Assembly: GCF_000764305.2 (NCBI RefSeq)
Contig: NW_025933231.1
Location: 1-64,000 of the forward strand
Length of the DNA stretch: 64,000 nt
Source of the DNA: Hyalella azteca
Lineage: Eukaryota; Arthropoda; Malacostraca; Amphipoda; Hyalellidae
Direction: 5' to 3'
The notes beneath the pieces were generated by a model. It saw nothing but the letters and a program-made list of their open reading frames with translations, searched no databases and was not told the origin of the DNA. The translations under genes and the position numbers were made by a program. Shown one piece after another: positions 49,601 to 60,450 of this stretch (positions within the stretch are counted from its first letter, which is position 1; each line of letters opens with the position of its first letter).

Positions 49601-50254
49601 CCTGACCGAATATAGCAGGAAACCTAGCTCATCAAACACTAAAGGGAACCTTAACAAAAACAGAAAATAACCCTTTCGATTAACATAGTAAGCAACCTTG
49701 TGAAACAAAGCAAGAAGAACACAGACGCAGAGAAAACTGCTTACTTTGGACTATTTAAGTGTTGCTGCAACCCATTAAAACTTTCTTAACCCGCGTGATT
49801 CTGCCCAAGCATTTGTCATTTCATTCACAAACATATCTCTATCGCTTCTGTTTGCTGGCTTGATATAATAACTTCTAATATAGTGGATCAGGCAGGACAT
49901 GAATACATGAAGATATCTTTCTCTTTCCTAGAACTTAATGTGCTGGGACTTGGGGCTATAAATACGGCATCATGAGCGACATGAGGTCATTGTAGCTTCT
50001 GGCGCGTAAGTAGCAGTTGCTCTTATCTGGCGCTCCAACATCCGAGCCACAGTGAACTGTTGGCTTCAGCTAACACGCAGCCAGTGGTACAAGCCAATCT
50101 ATTACGACATATTGCCACGCTGCCTAGATAAGGCACGAAAGCTTACATTTTTACCAGTAAGTATTGTCATCTCATAATATAGAATGATATAGTAATGTAA
50201 GCTTTAATCAGGCCATGTAGCTTGTAGCCGATTCTAAGCAACGCGTTCATCTCG

Positions 50255-50360
50255 CCGATTTCATCCAAAATTTACAAAATCAGTTACAGGTTTCGAACCT
50301 CGAACTCGATGTTCCAATCTGGGTGATTATAACCACTCGGCCACCCCGAAATTGCAACCA
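50255..50360 (-). repeat. tRNA-like SINE head
   Basis: Minus strand: GGTGGCCGAGTGGTTA (A box), then GAGGTTCGAAACC (B box). The acceptor stem does not pair. Confidence 0.55.
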
Positions 50361-50789
50361 TGATATTGGGTGCACTGTACAGAAACTTTTTTGTATAAAT
50401 GATAAAACACATTTAATCCCTGACAAAGTTGGAGAAAAATTAGTTAGCATATATATCGTCTTATTATTAGAAGATTATTATATATTTACTTATATTGAAG
50501 TATCAATAAATATCAATAATTTGCATAGCACATATTGTCGACCCTAAATGCATAACATAAACAAAAAATTTGTGGTTCGAATATGTTGGACTCACAAGAA
50601 TAGCCCTTGTATTAAAAATTAAAATGGAGTCCTGTTTCCTGAGGTGTCTAATAACTCGTACGATAGCAAAGTCGACGAGTCATAGAATTTCTGCGAAGGA
50701 GACGTCGGTAAAATCAGGCGACGCGTCTGCAGAAAAGAAGCTAAATTTAAGTATTTTATCGTAGAGACAAAAAAAAGAGTTCTGGTACA

Positions 50790-51095
50790 GTGCAGTGTTT
50801 AGTTGTTCTAGCTCTGAAGTTCCAGAGTGCTCTGAGATCCAGTTGATTGGTAGTGATGGTTTAGAATGTTGCGTTGAATTGAAACTGCTCTAATTATTTT
50901 ATGTCTGTCGACGTCAGGTTCGAGATGTAGAATTTTATGTATTCTGTTCTAGTGCCTCCCAGGCTAATGTGGAGTTCTTGCTATTCATTTCATGCGTTTT
51001 TGGTTCTCCAGCGGCTAGATGCATTTTGAGCTGACTTGAAAGCGTTGCAGTTGTCATGCCGATAGATACGAACAGTTACAGAGCTCGAACTATAT
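50790..51095 (-). mobile_element. Penelope-like element GIY-YIG fragment, copy 3
   Basis: Minus strand: FVSIGMTTATLSSQLKMHLA, AGEPKTHEMNSKNSTLAWEA, LEQNT, stop. It corresponds to the YIGMTT..L..RL..HL..G..H core of the GIY-YIG domain, with the catalytic arginine context altered (SSQL in place of a usual SRRL). Dead. Confidence 0.65.
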
Positions 51096-51286
51096 ACCCG
51101 TGGTTACACGCGTATTTGTTATAGGGAGCGCAGCCGTGGGTAACAAAATTGACTCGTAAACAGGCCCTGGGCCTAACGCCGACCATCAGCATGCAATATC
51201 TACACATAGCCTCAGATTATTGAGCTGTGGGTAACTCCGGCTAACAGTAAATCCGCTGTGCACAACACAGCCACTGCTTCACAGCG

Positions 51287-51419
51287 CCGGAGCCCAACTG
51301 GCCGGAGCGCAACAGGCCCTACCGCAACAGGCGGCGCAGGTTAGGTTAGGTTAGGTTAAGTTACGTTAGGAGTAGCTGTTGCGGTAGGGCCTGTTGCGCT
51401 CCGGCCAGTTGTGCTCCGG
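51287..51419. repeat. Long palindrome with a telomere-type TTAGG loop
   Basis: The left arm (51287-51330) and right arm (51376-51419) are reverse complements over 44 bp with about one mismatch; the core is GGCCGGAGCGCAACAGGCCC. The 45-bp loop contains GGTTAGGTTAGGTTAGGTTA and two further variant units. Confidence 0.9.
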
Positions 51420-52170
51420 CCTGTATGCGCTGCGGCCTGTGACTGAACGGGGCTGTTGTGGGGGGCGCTTTGTGTCAAAAGCCGTGAAGATGCCCGGCTG
51501 CATTACGCTCGGGAAGGTATATGAATCGCATTATGGACTTGGGCTATGCTGACCTCTAGCTATCCACCCTTTGTTAATGGCATTTGTTTGCTTCGGTTTG
51601 TAAGTTTGGCGCTGTTTTCCAATGCAATATGAGGCTTGTTACCGTGCGGCTCTTGCTGTAGACCATCAGTTAAAGCCGATGGTTGTCGGATGCACCTTTG
51701 ATGTTTTTCCTAATCATTTGCTTGCGGATTCGTCTATAGGTTTTTATGCAAAGGAACATTGAATTTGGCGGTAAACCTGATGGACTTGCGGGGGTTTAGG
51801 CTTTCTCAGATTAATTATTGGGTACCATTTTTTTGTGTTTCTGGTTTTTTGATAGGTAGTAATATTAAATATTGTCCAAGAGTGAATTATAATGTACGTT
51901 GTTGATAAATGCTTGCTTGAGTTCAATGATGCTGTCATCGAATGACTGCCAAGTAGACAATATTTTATTGGTTTAATGGATTAGAACCTTTGATGATGGA
52001 TAGCAACCCGATGTTCCTATCTTAATATCGTTGAGGGCATTCACTTCGAGCGTTGAGTGATGCCTATTCTGTAATGATGCTCAGAGTTGCCTCAGTTTAC
52101 AGAGGCAACAATTAGATGTGAAGTAATTGAATTATATCCTTCTCGGCAGATAACCAGTCCGGACGAAGAG
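51420..52170. other. Region upstream of the cysteine-module gene
   Basis: No gene recognised. CpG-rich near 51420-51500, AT-rich after. A possible acceptor (TTTACAG at 52102) precedes the ORF, so an untranslated upstream exon is possible. Confidence 0.4.
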
Positions 52171-53001
52171 ATGCGCATCACGGTTGCCGGTATTCTCGTA
52201 CTGGCGCTTCTGCTCATATTTCCCGCTGTAATAACTCTCGCCTTCGATCCACGCATGGCTGGATTCGCTTCACGGGGCGGATCCTCGGAAACCAGCGCTA
52301 CCTGCACTCCCAGGCAATGGGAAAACATGAGAGAATTCGTTTGTGATTCTGACTGCTGTTTGACTTGTATTAGTGGTATATTTATAGCAGAACGCCCTTA
52401 CCTGCCATGTAAGAACATATGTGAGATTCGATCCAAAAGCGGAGACTGCGTCAAAGACACGGCGTGTCTTCTTCAGAAAAAGTATTATTCAAATATGGCT
52501 GAAAAAATTAAACTTATGGATGAAACTTATGGGAATTGCAGTTTATTCGACAATTATGGTGTGTCTTGCGGCGATGAGTGTATCCTAAGCAAATGGAACA
52601 GCCTGGTCGAGCGTTCCAAGAAACGTAACAGCCCAATGACGACAGCCGTCCGCTCCGCCATCGAAACTTCCGCTAGCCCTGCCCGCCGTCCCTGTTCTCG
52701 GCGGCAGCAACGGCTCATTGAACCATGCACTTCTAATGTACCAGTACCCGGGGATATCACTGCCGTAACTGATAATGATTATTGCGGCAAATGTGAGGTT
52801 AAATCCGCTTACGGGGACTGCACCTGGGATCACGCGTGCCTATCGAGAAATCTCAGCTCCTGGTCACGGCCGACTCTCGGGAGGAAATTCATGATGTCTC
52901 CCTTGTTCAAGAATTACGACGGAAAATTAGCGAGCTCATTAGGCAGGAAGGTAGATTTGGAGTGTGCTTTTAGCGCCTGGCTTAAACGCCATGGCCTGTG
53001 A
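52171..53001 (+). CDS. Signal-anchored or secreted protein with two cysteine modules, unknown family
   Basis: I do not recognise the family. The 276-residue frame has no introns, and the first in-frame ATG (52171) opens a hydrophobic segment at residues 5-25 (VAGILVLALLLIFPAVITLA) that is a signal peptide or type II anchor. Two modules follow, about 80-150 and 205-275. Each runs C-x(3-4)-C, then S-x-x-GDC-x(3)-(D/H)-ACL, then LF-(D/K)NY, then ECI/ECA-x-S-(K/A)-W. The spacer between them is basic and Ser/Arg rich. N-x-S sites (NCS, NLSS) suit an extracellular location. The frame continues 28 codons upstream without an ATG. GC content and codon use are clearly higher than the flanks, which supports a real gene. 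A weak ATTAAA lies at 53199. The product could be a secreted effector, cuticle or defence protein; nothing in the sequence decides. Confidence 0.7.
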   Translation: MRITVAGILVLALLLIFPAVITLAFDPRMAGFASRGGSSETSATCTPRQWENMREFVCDSDCCLTCISGIFIAERPYLPCKNICEIRSKSGDCVKDTACLLQKKYYSNMAEKIKLMDETYGNCSLFDNYGVSCGDECILSKWNSLVERSKKRNSPMTTAVRSAIETSASPARRPCSRRQQRLIEPCTSNVPVPGDITAVTDNDYCGKCEVKSAYGDCTWDHACLSRNLSSWSRPTLGRKFMMSPLFKNYDGKLASSLGRKVDLECAFSAWLKRHGL

Positions 53002-54155
53002 GGACTGCAGTTCTGAGGCTTGTTGATCTAAGGTCTGATATCGGTGGAGGCATGCAGGAGCTCGGTCATCTGGCGCTATGTTTGATCATTCCATTCATAT
53101 GGACTAATTTTTCGTAAATATTTTATCTCATCAGAGACTGTCCGAACCTTGAGCAAAAGATGTACTAATAATACTATATTGTATTCTATATATATGAAAT
53201 TAAAACTTACCTGAAATATTAAAAGAAAAAAAATCAGGACGTTCGTTCTATAAGTATAATGATTATGACAATTTTACAGTTAAAAAGCCTTTAAGCTAAT
53301 CGCTAAGCATTCCCAACGGCTAGTAGTTAGTGAGGACTTTTAGCTTATTAGGAAAGTTTTCTTATCTGCAACATGGGTGACCTTACAACCGAAATAGTGA
53401 GCACTCAAGACACCTCTTTTACCTTATCACTTTGATTTTAAATGTCTCCACATGATCAATCGTTCGGCCAAAGACTGGTTTTCGGACAACTTTATGAGAA
53501 ATATTCTTTCCGGTAAACATTTATTTGAATCCTTTCTACAAAAATTTTCAGAAGTAATTCTGAATGAGAGATCATGAAGCAGCAACACAGCTTAAAGTAA
53601 AAGACAACTGATATTTTTTATAATTTCAAAGATAAAACTTTTACACATTACTTTTGAAACACTACAAATTTTTTTCGATAAAAAATTTCATGGCCAATTA
53701 ATCGGAAAAAGACAAGAAAATGTGAAAATGTGCTGAAGAAATCCCAGTAGCCCTTAGCAAGTTTTACTTAGAAAGATATTAAAACATTAACAATCTCTTA
53801 CCTTTGAGATATGTAGCCAGATCAAATCATTATAAAATATTTTAACCGGGCGAATTGGAGGGTCACAAGAAAACTAGTCACATTCAATATTAAATAAACT
53901 CTTTTAAATCGAAGTCTTTGAGCCCTGCTGTCTACGGAGGACTCATAGTCAAATAATTTCGTAGTATGATTTATAATGAAATATAATATAATATAACAAT
54001 GGGAAATTCATTTAAAGAAAAGTGTTGAATTAATCAGAATGTTGTTATAAGGTTCCTTTGAAAGTTTTTATGAGAAGATTACGATAAAGTTCATAAATTA
54101 TAAACAATTATAACACAAGTTTTTGTCCTAAAATAAATACATAAACTCAGGCTCA
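53002..54155. other. AT-rich intergenic DNA
   Basis: Nothing recognised beyond the possible poly(A) site noted for the upstream gene. Confidence 0.5.
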
Positions 54156-54410
54156 GGCAGGGTGGCCCAGTGGTTAAAGTTCAGAGTACCACGATTGGAG
54201 CAGAGAGGCGCGGGTTCGATCCCAGCTCTGTGCGCCAGTTTCTGGTCAGAATCGGCAAGGAGGCCGGGTGGTTAAGCACAGCAGAAATGTAGCAGTGAGT
54301 TGCGAGTTCGAGACCGCAAAATGCTGTGAATGTTCTACTATGTTAAGAATCGGCGACAGGCCTACGGCCTAATAACGCTGAAACCGCTATTATTATTATT
54401 AATAAGTAAT
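54156..54410 (+). repeat. tRNA-derived SINE with two promoter-like halves
   Basis: First half: GTGGCCCAGTGGTTA (A box) and CGGGTTCGATCCC (B box). Second half: CCGGGTGGTTAAGC and CGAGTTCGAGACC, so the body looks dimeric. The tail is AGAATCGGCGACAGGCCTAC, then TAACGCTGAAACCGC and (ATT)n. Other copies are at 13640-13820 and 21735-21800. Confidence 0.85.
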
Positions 54411-54827
54411 TGGCAAATGTCAATATCGTATAGTTAACCCTCGTATTTTCTAAGAACGAAAAATTTGTTAGTAGAAAACTACTCTTTCATCATTGACTAT
54501 ATCATTTTATTTAGTTCGTCCCAGAGTTGAACGAAAAATTGCACAAGTAACATTTAACTAAAGGGAGTAACTGGAATTAGTCCTGTGCTCGTTACATGAA
54601 GGGTGTGGCGTGCAGCTGCTACGTCCTGTACATTTAGTTACTTCGCCTGTATCAACATCGCCTGTATTTTTACGACTCGCAGCAATGCAATGAGAAATTC
54701 AGTAATCCAAATCTCAGTATTGAAAATAATTGAACTCTGTAGACATGAGCGAATTTTCCTGCATATATCAACAATTGCAGCTCCATTAATTCTATCCTAT
54801 TGCTTACTAGTTAACATATAAGTAAAA

Positions 54828-55226
54828 CGTTGTCATCTGACAGTCGTTGAGGTGAACAATGTTTCCACGCGGTCACGCCTGCGCGCGGCCACTCACAAAA
54901 CTAAATTTTATGTAGTACTATTTATGTAGTATTATATATGTAGTATTGTGTATTATATGTATATTATATATGTGATATTTTGTATTATATTTAGGATATT
55001 ATATGTAGTATTCTGTATTATATATAGCATAACATATATGGTATTCTGTATTATATGTAGTATTATATATGTTGTATTGTGCATTATACAGGTATGCAGT
55101 ATTCACTGTTCACTGCCAAAAACCAAGTAAATTCAATGTTCTTAATGTTGAAGTAATTATTTTTCAATTCTTGTCATAATTAATTAGTACAAAAAATCAA
55201 TTCCGCTCCCTGGCTCTCGTAGAACA
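54828..55226 (-). mobile_element. Dispersed element, copy B (inverted relative to 36381-36745)
   Basis: Reverse complement of copy A across its length. The internal minisatellite (GTAGTATTATATATG variants) is longer and more irregular here (about 54905-55095). Confidence 0.85.
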
Positions 55227-55452
55227 TATCAGGAGTTCTGGCGTGGAGGGAATTAGTGGCTCAGCAGCGTTCATAAGAACTCGCTTAGTGTTTTGTATGA
55301 GTTGCTAATGTTGGAATTATTTCACCAATGAAGGCAAGGTGATATGTAGCTGAGATTTAGGTTGTGCGCGCATGGGCACTCAATCAACAATTCTACGGAC
55401 CCGCCTGCGGCTCGCCTGCGGACTCGCGCGACTGGGACACTCATAATTCCTT

Positions 55453-55818
55453 CAATACTTAACGGATCTGTATGAATTTTGGAATGTGAGTATTAATTAT
55501 CAATACGCTGCCGCAGGAATTATTACAGATTTTTACATGACTTATTAGCGCATTCTCTCATTTATGGAAAAAATGCACTATTGTACTCGTCATGTCCGTC
55601 CGTCCGTCTGCCCGTCTGTCCGTCCGTCTGTCCGTGACCTCAAGTTTTCGTCGACGAGAAAATGGGCTCTCTATCAGTCACTGCAGTGAGTACTGAGTTA
55701 TATTTTTTTAGGTTAGGTTAGGAAATAATTCTTGTAAAAATCTGTAATAATTCCTGCGGCAGCGTATCAATAATTAATACTTACATTCCAAAATTCATAC
55801 AGATCCGTTAAGTATTTA
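55453..55818. mobile_element. Foldback element with 84-bp arms
   Basis: Arms at 55453-55536 and 55733-55818 are near-perfect reverse complements (ACGCTGCCGCAGGAATTATT against AATAATTCCTGCGGCAGCGT). The loop holds the CCGTCCGTCTGT element described next and two TTAGG units. Confidence 0.85.
55547..55668. mobile_element. About 120-bp element with (CCGTCTGT)n core, copy 1
   Basis: Ends AGCGCATTCTCTC and GAGAAAATGGGCT (13-bp inverted repeats with small changes). The core is a run of CCGTCCGTCTGTCCGT. It is nested in the loop of the foldback element. Confidence 0.75.
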
Positions 55819-56599
55819 ATTGTCGATTGAGTCATTTTGCAAGTTGCAACAGAATTATAGATAAAATTAAGATGGGCATGTATTTTGCGCGCTTCATACG
55901 CACGCTTGAAAACCTGTATGTTATGTAGCATATATATGCTACTTAATATACAATAAATATATATTATATAAATATTGCATTATCTAGACACACCGCAGCT
56001 TCGCGAATGGAGATCAAACCTTAGTCATTCACTTGCGAATCAACGAATGTTGCGAATTGGTTATATTATTTAGTTTACCCAATAATAGTTTCTGCGTCAA
56101 ACCTCTCGTAGAAAACTTGAATTCGGGAGTTAAGAAAGAGCCCATACTACGCTATTTGGAATGAGTAATCGAAATATTCCCTTACGACATAAGAAGACCA
56201 AGAAGGTACTTGTGGGAAAATAAATCTAATCTTAATGGAACTAAGTTATAAGGAAAGAGGGTTTATGAATATTTAATGATTTATGTCGCCAAAATCATCT
56301 CTAGCTATATAGTTTTCTGTCTGTGATGCATGAATCTAATGGATATATATTGTTATTATTATAACGAGGGAGACAGCGTTTGTCTGTTCCCTCTATCTTG
56401 GACTTGAATTTAACAGCCCATCCTGTTCCCTTCACTTCATGTTGGACTATCTCTTTCATTTTAAATTGTCTTATGTGTATTGTTTTTAATATTGGTCTTG
56501 CGTACATGTATTAGTACTCCTTGCATCAATGGGCTATAAGTCCAGCAGCTATCTCAATCAATCGTCAGCTATGGAAAGATCGGGTTCCAAAGACCGGAT

Positions 56600-56700
56600 C
56601 CCTTGTGAATCAAGCCACGAAAAATTCAAGAATCGCCAACAGGCCATGGGCCTATTTCTTCAGTGCCGACACTTCTATTCTATTCTATAGTTGTAAGAAA
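56600..56700 (+). repeat. SINE/LINE-type tail variant
   Basis: AAGAATCGCCAACAGGCC, then ATGGGCCTA and a CTATT-rich end: a diverged form of the tail seen at 54345 and 21790. Confidence 0.5.
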
Positions 56701-56815
56701 TTCCACGCTCATCTATTACGAACAGGATTAGTGGTCAACCCCACTTGCCGACCTGGCGTAACTCGTCACTCGCATCTGAAAGGATCGTTGCCGACCTGCT
56801 GAATTACATGTTTTT

Positions 56816-56936
56816 AGCGCATTTTCTCTTTTATGAAAAAATGCACTATTGTGCTCGCCATATCCGTCCGTCTGTCCGTCTGTCTGTCGGTCCGTCCATC
56901 CGTAACTTCACGTTTTCGTTGACGAGAAAATGCGCT
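56816..56936. mobile_element. About 120-bp element with (CCGTCTGT)n core, copy 2
   Basis: Exact 13-bp inverted ends AGCGCATTTTCTC / GAGAAAATGCGCT around a CCGTCCGTCTGT run. Similarity to copy 1 continues about 50 bp past the right end (CACTGCAGTGAGTACTGAGT), so the true element may be longer. Confidence 0.8.
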
Positions 56937-57584
56937 CTCTGTCACTCACTGCAGTGAGTACTGAGTTATATTTTCTGAGTTTATGCACAGAGTGAAGAAC
57001 ATTTTCCGAGTACTGTTCATACCTACTAAGACTGCGAACACTTCATGATTATCAGTTTAGTCATCAGAGTAGACATATCAATAATTATTTATCATGTGTA
57101 TCATTATCAATTATTATCATTATTGATGGAAGAAATTAACTAATTCCACAAAAGGCGTAGACATGACAATGCAAAACTAGTCACATTCAAAATTAAATAA
57201 ACTCTTTTAATATTGTATAAAGCCGTCAGTGGCCTCAAAATTGAAATTTTGACATTGATTAGAAACTGCCAACTTACGTAAAAGCGCTATGCCACATAAA
57301 ACTATCAACCAACAAGGAACAAATAATTCAATAAAAAATAACTGTGTTGCATTCTTCGGAATTTCTGAAATTTTCTAGCAATTTTATTTGAGGTGCATTC
57401 TTTGAATTTGAGCATTTCTTTTTTTATTGGATATATTTGTAATAATATACCGTTTTGACGCAAAATGGGTGAGATTTATTTTTTAGGGTAACTAAATTAA
57501 AAATAACTGTAGTATAGGACCTGCTAACGTCCTAGGAGACTAAATTTCATGTACAGTAATTAGGACAGCCGCAACATTAACAAA

Positions 57585-57716
57585 AGTAGCAGTAGCTGCA
57601 GTACTGGCTACCACAGCAGCAGTAGCTGCAGTACTGGCTGCCACAGCAGCAGTAGCTGCAGTACTGGCTGCCACAGCAGCAGTAGCTGCAGTACTGGCTG
57701 CCACAGCAGGAGCAGC
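57585..57716. repeat. 30-bp tandem repeat with an alanine-rich open frame
   Basis: Four to five units of GCAGCAGTAGCTGCAGTACT followed by GGCTGCCACA. The unit is a multiple of three and reads an Ala/Thr/Val-rich frame on the minus strand. I take this as a by-product of the repeat, not a gene. Confidence 0.85.
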
Positions 57717-57720
57717 AGGC

Positions 57721-60211
57721 AAAAATATGGTAAATTATATTCCATTAACTTTCCCTTTCAATTTGCTTACGAAGATAATAAAGTACAGTAATTTATGATT
57801 GGGAATCGACACGTTAAATAATTCATTGCAAGCTCCACTCAAAATGTGTGTGAAGGATGGAGCATCGGGAAAAAATTTGTATTGTATTGTATAAAATTTG
57901 TATAGTATTTGTTTTTGTATTGTACATAAATAAATTAATTTTAAGTTGATACTAATTCGCTTGGATAGAATTGGAATAAAAACCACATGATCACCAATAA
58001 TTTTGTATATGTAACTCTTGAAGTCATTGTAACACATGTGTAACTAATTAAGTTTGGAAAATTGGTCACGAGATTAAAAATTGGTAACTAGCATCTGTAT
58101 CGATATTTTAAAGCAAATATCTCCTGATATTTGCTTTAAAGCAAATATCTAATATAAATAGATAAAGGTTAAGGATTTCATTTCTTCTTCAACTTTTTTC
58201 TGGGCATTTAGTCATTTACCTCCTACTGCCGTGCCTGTCCTTTCTGGTGAGCCTTCCTCGCACTATACACTCTTCTTTTGTTAGGGTTTCATTCATTAAG
58301 ATTAAAAGCTGTAATATCGTAACTTTCTGACTTCGACTAGATTTAAGTGTGTAAAATATGTACAAATATTTTTATTTTAATTTATATTGCCCTTTTATAG
58401 TGCACTTATCGAGCTCTGTCGACGCTAGCTCTGCTTATGCCATAACCTTCCTTTATATTTTCAACTGTATAAACTGCACCCGTTCCTGAATTGCCTGCTG
58501 CCGGTCCAGATCCTTTTATTGTTCTTTTCATTTGTCAATACCTTCTGATGAAGATTGCCAGTTCTAATGATCACTTATCAACTGTCAAACTATGGAGTCT
58601 GGATTAAAACTAACCTACATTATTAAACTGTCAGGTTGCCATAATCCGCATTGAAGTCTGGACCTAAACCCAACTTCAGCGTTTCTTACGAAGAGTGATG
58701 ACTATGACCCGCGTATTAAAGCACAATAGAATTTGCGGTACTTATTTATAACTCTTTAACTAACGTATTAGGGAAAACTGGGGTATAGAGGGACACGGGC
58801 ACGGTGAAACATGTCAATTATTTTATAGATTAAAAGTAATATTTAACAACAGTATTAGGTAGAAATAGCTCACAAGTTGGTGCGTTGATTGACGTGGCAA
58901 AGAGTCGTGTTGCCTTGTCTTACATTACTCAGCAAGTAATATTTTGTTTCAAAGTAAGCCAACTAAATATTTTTCCTTGTGAATTAAATGTAAAAAGTGC
59001 CTCTTATGCAAAATAAAGCTTTAATGTGCACTTTTTAACTAAAGCTTTTTATCCGTAAAAATACGTTCAAAATTAATGCCTTGAGATCAATAGTAACTTG
59101 CTTATTAATATAAAAATGACGACCGAATGATTCCATAGTAGTAATTTGGGGTACAATGCGGCAGTTCTTTTGGGCACAGTGGACAGTGTCCACGACCCAG
59201 GTCCTTCTCATTCAAGCCAGGACCTCTCAATATGAAAACGAAAGTAACCAATAGCCGACAAATATTCGTTGACAGAGATACCCAAGCTCTTTGCCATCTT
59301 CATCACAAGAAAAATTCCGTATTCTACATAATTCATCCAAAGGAAAAAGTTCAAAAATCTTATAAACCGATGAGAGAACCAAAGCTCCATGATTAAGTTC
59401 TTGTATAATTTGATTTCAATGAACCAAGAACTTATATTGTAGGCTCAATAACAAAGCGAAAATTCGAAAATAATGAACTTATGCAACGTTTTATTTGGGT
59501 CGTAGAGGAAAGCCGGAATATTTTGTATTACCTGATGCAGCTGAGCTCGTAGCAGTCATAATGGTAAACGGTGATATCATTCTAAGCAACCCCACTGAGT
59601 GCGTAACAGAAAAATAAAATTTTAACCTGACACCTCACAATAATTGGGATGAGTTCATAATTAGATGAAGTGCCCAACTTGGGTAAGTAAGGAAGTCCCA
59701 AAGTAATAATACACCTGGGGAACTGAATGACATATTTTTTATTTTTTATTTCTAGTCCAAGAACTGTTCCAATCATGTCTTAGGTAGTTAGCAATGTAAT
59801 CAAGGATGTGATGTCTAGTTCATTTAGCAATTCATAGTGTGAATAGGAAAATTTCGATATTATTTTTCGTTTAATTTTCAAACCATTTTCTAAAAATGCA
59901 AAAAAGTAAAATTTATCACAGAGTGGTTCCAAGTGGTTATTACCATATTACATTTTTTAGTTTAGCATTTAACGGGCAATTTGTTCCCCGCCCTTTGTTT
60001 CATATATATTCCAACGAAATTTACGATTTTAACTACTATGTCCTTAATTGGGCATCAGCGGTACGTACCTAGATACGCAATTGCAGATTGCAAGTTGTGA
60101 AGTTTATTTAATTTGAGGACGGAAAGATAATTTAAGCGCAGCTTAACATAACATAACATAGTGATGTCAGCGCTGAAGTGTAGGCCTGATGTGGCCTGTC
60201 GCCGATTCTTT
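57721..60211. other. Intergenic DNA
   Basis: No gene recognised. A small inverted repeat (GCAAATATCTCCTGATATTTGC) lies at about 58114. GGGGTATAGAGGGACAC and GGGGTACAATGCGGCA at 58782 and 59149 resemble the GGGGTAAT..GGGAC motif at 4560-4760. Confidence 0.4.
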
Positions 60212-60450
60212 TCCTTTTCGTGCCTTGTTCATAGATACCTTTTTTGAACAATGGTGTTACTTGAGCTTCTTTCCAGTCGGACGGCAAAGTTCCTTCGTTC
60301 AAGGTTTTTTGAAAGAATACTGTCAATGGGCCGGCCAGAACGGTTGCTAATTCTTTGAGCAATCTGGGATGGAAACCGTCTGGTCCACATGACTTGTTGG
60401 GATTTTGAGCTACCAGGCGCTTGAGAACCTTGTGGCTTGTGGGGTATCCT
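60212..60450 (-). mobile_element. LINE reverse-transcriptase fragment
   Basis: Minus strand: NKSCGPDGFHPRLLKELATV, then LAGPLTVFFQKTLNEGTLPS, then DWKEAQVTPLFKKG. This is the start of the reverse-transcriptase domain of Jockey/CR1-group LINEs. The downstream side passes at once into AAGAATCGGCGACAGGCC, the SINE tail. Confidence 0.85.

Noticed and set aside
50255..50360. Functional tRNA-Ser/Leu gene on the minus strand
   Set aside because: No acceptor stem pairing; treated as a SINE head.
52092..52833. Minus-strand frames of 68-82 codons
   Set aside because: Antisense shadows of the cysteine-module gene.
55700..55725. Interstitial telomere (TTAGG)n
   Set aside because: Only two to three units, inside the loop of the foldback element; too short to call.
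57540..57722. Alanine/threonine-rich minus-strand protein of 60 residues
   Set aside because: Entirely explained by a 30-bp tandem repeat; no signals of a gene.
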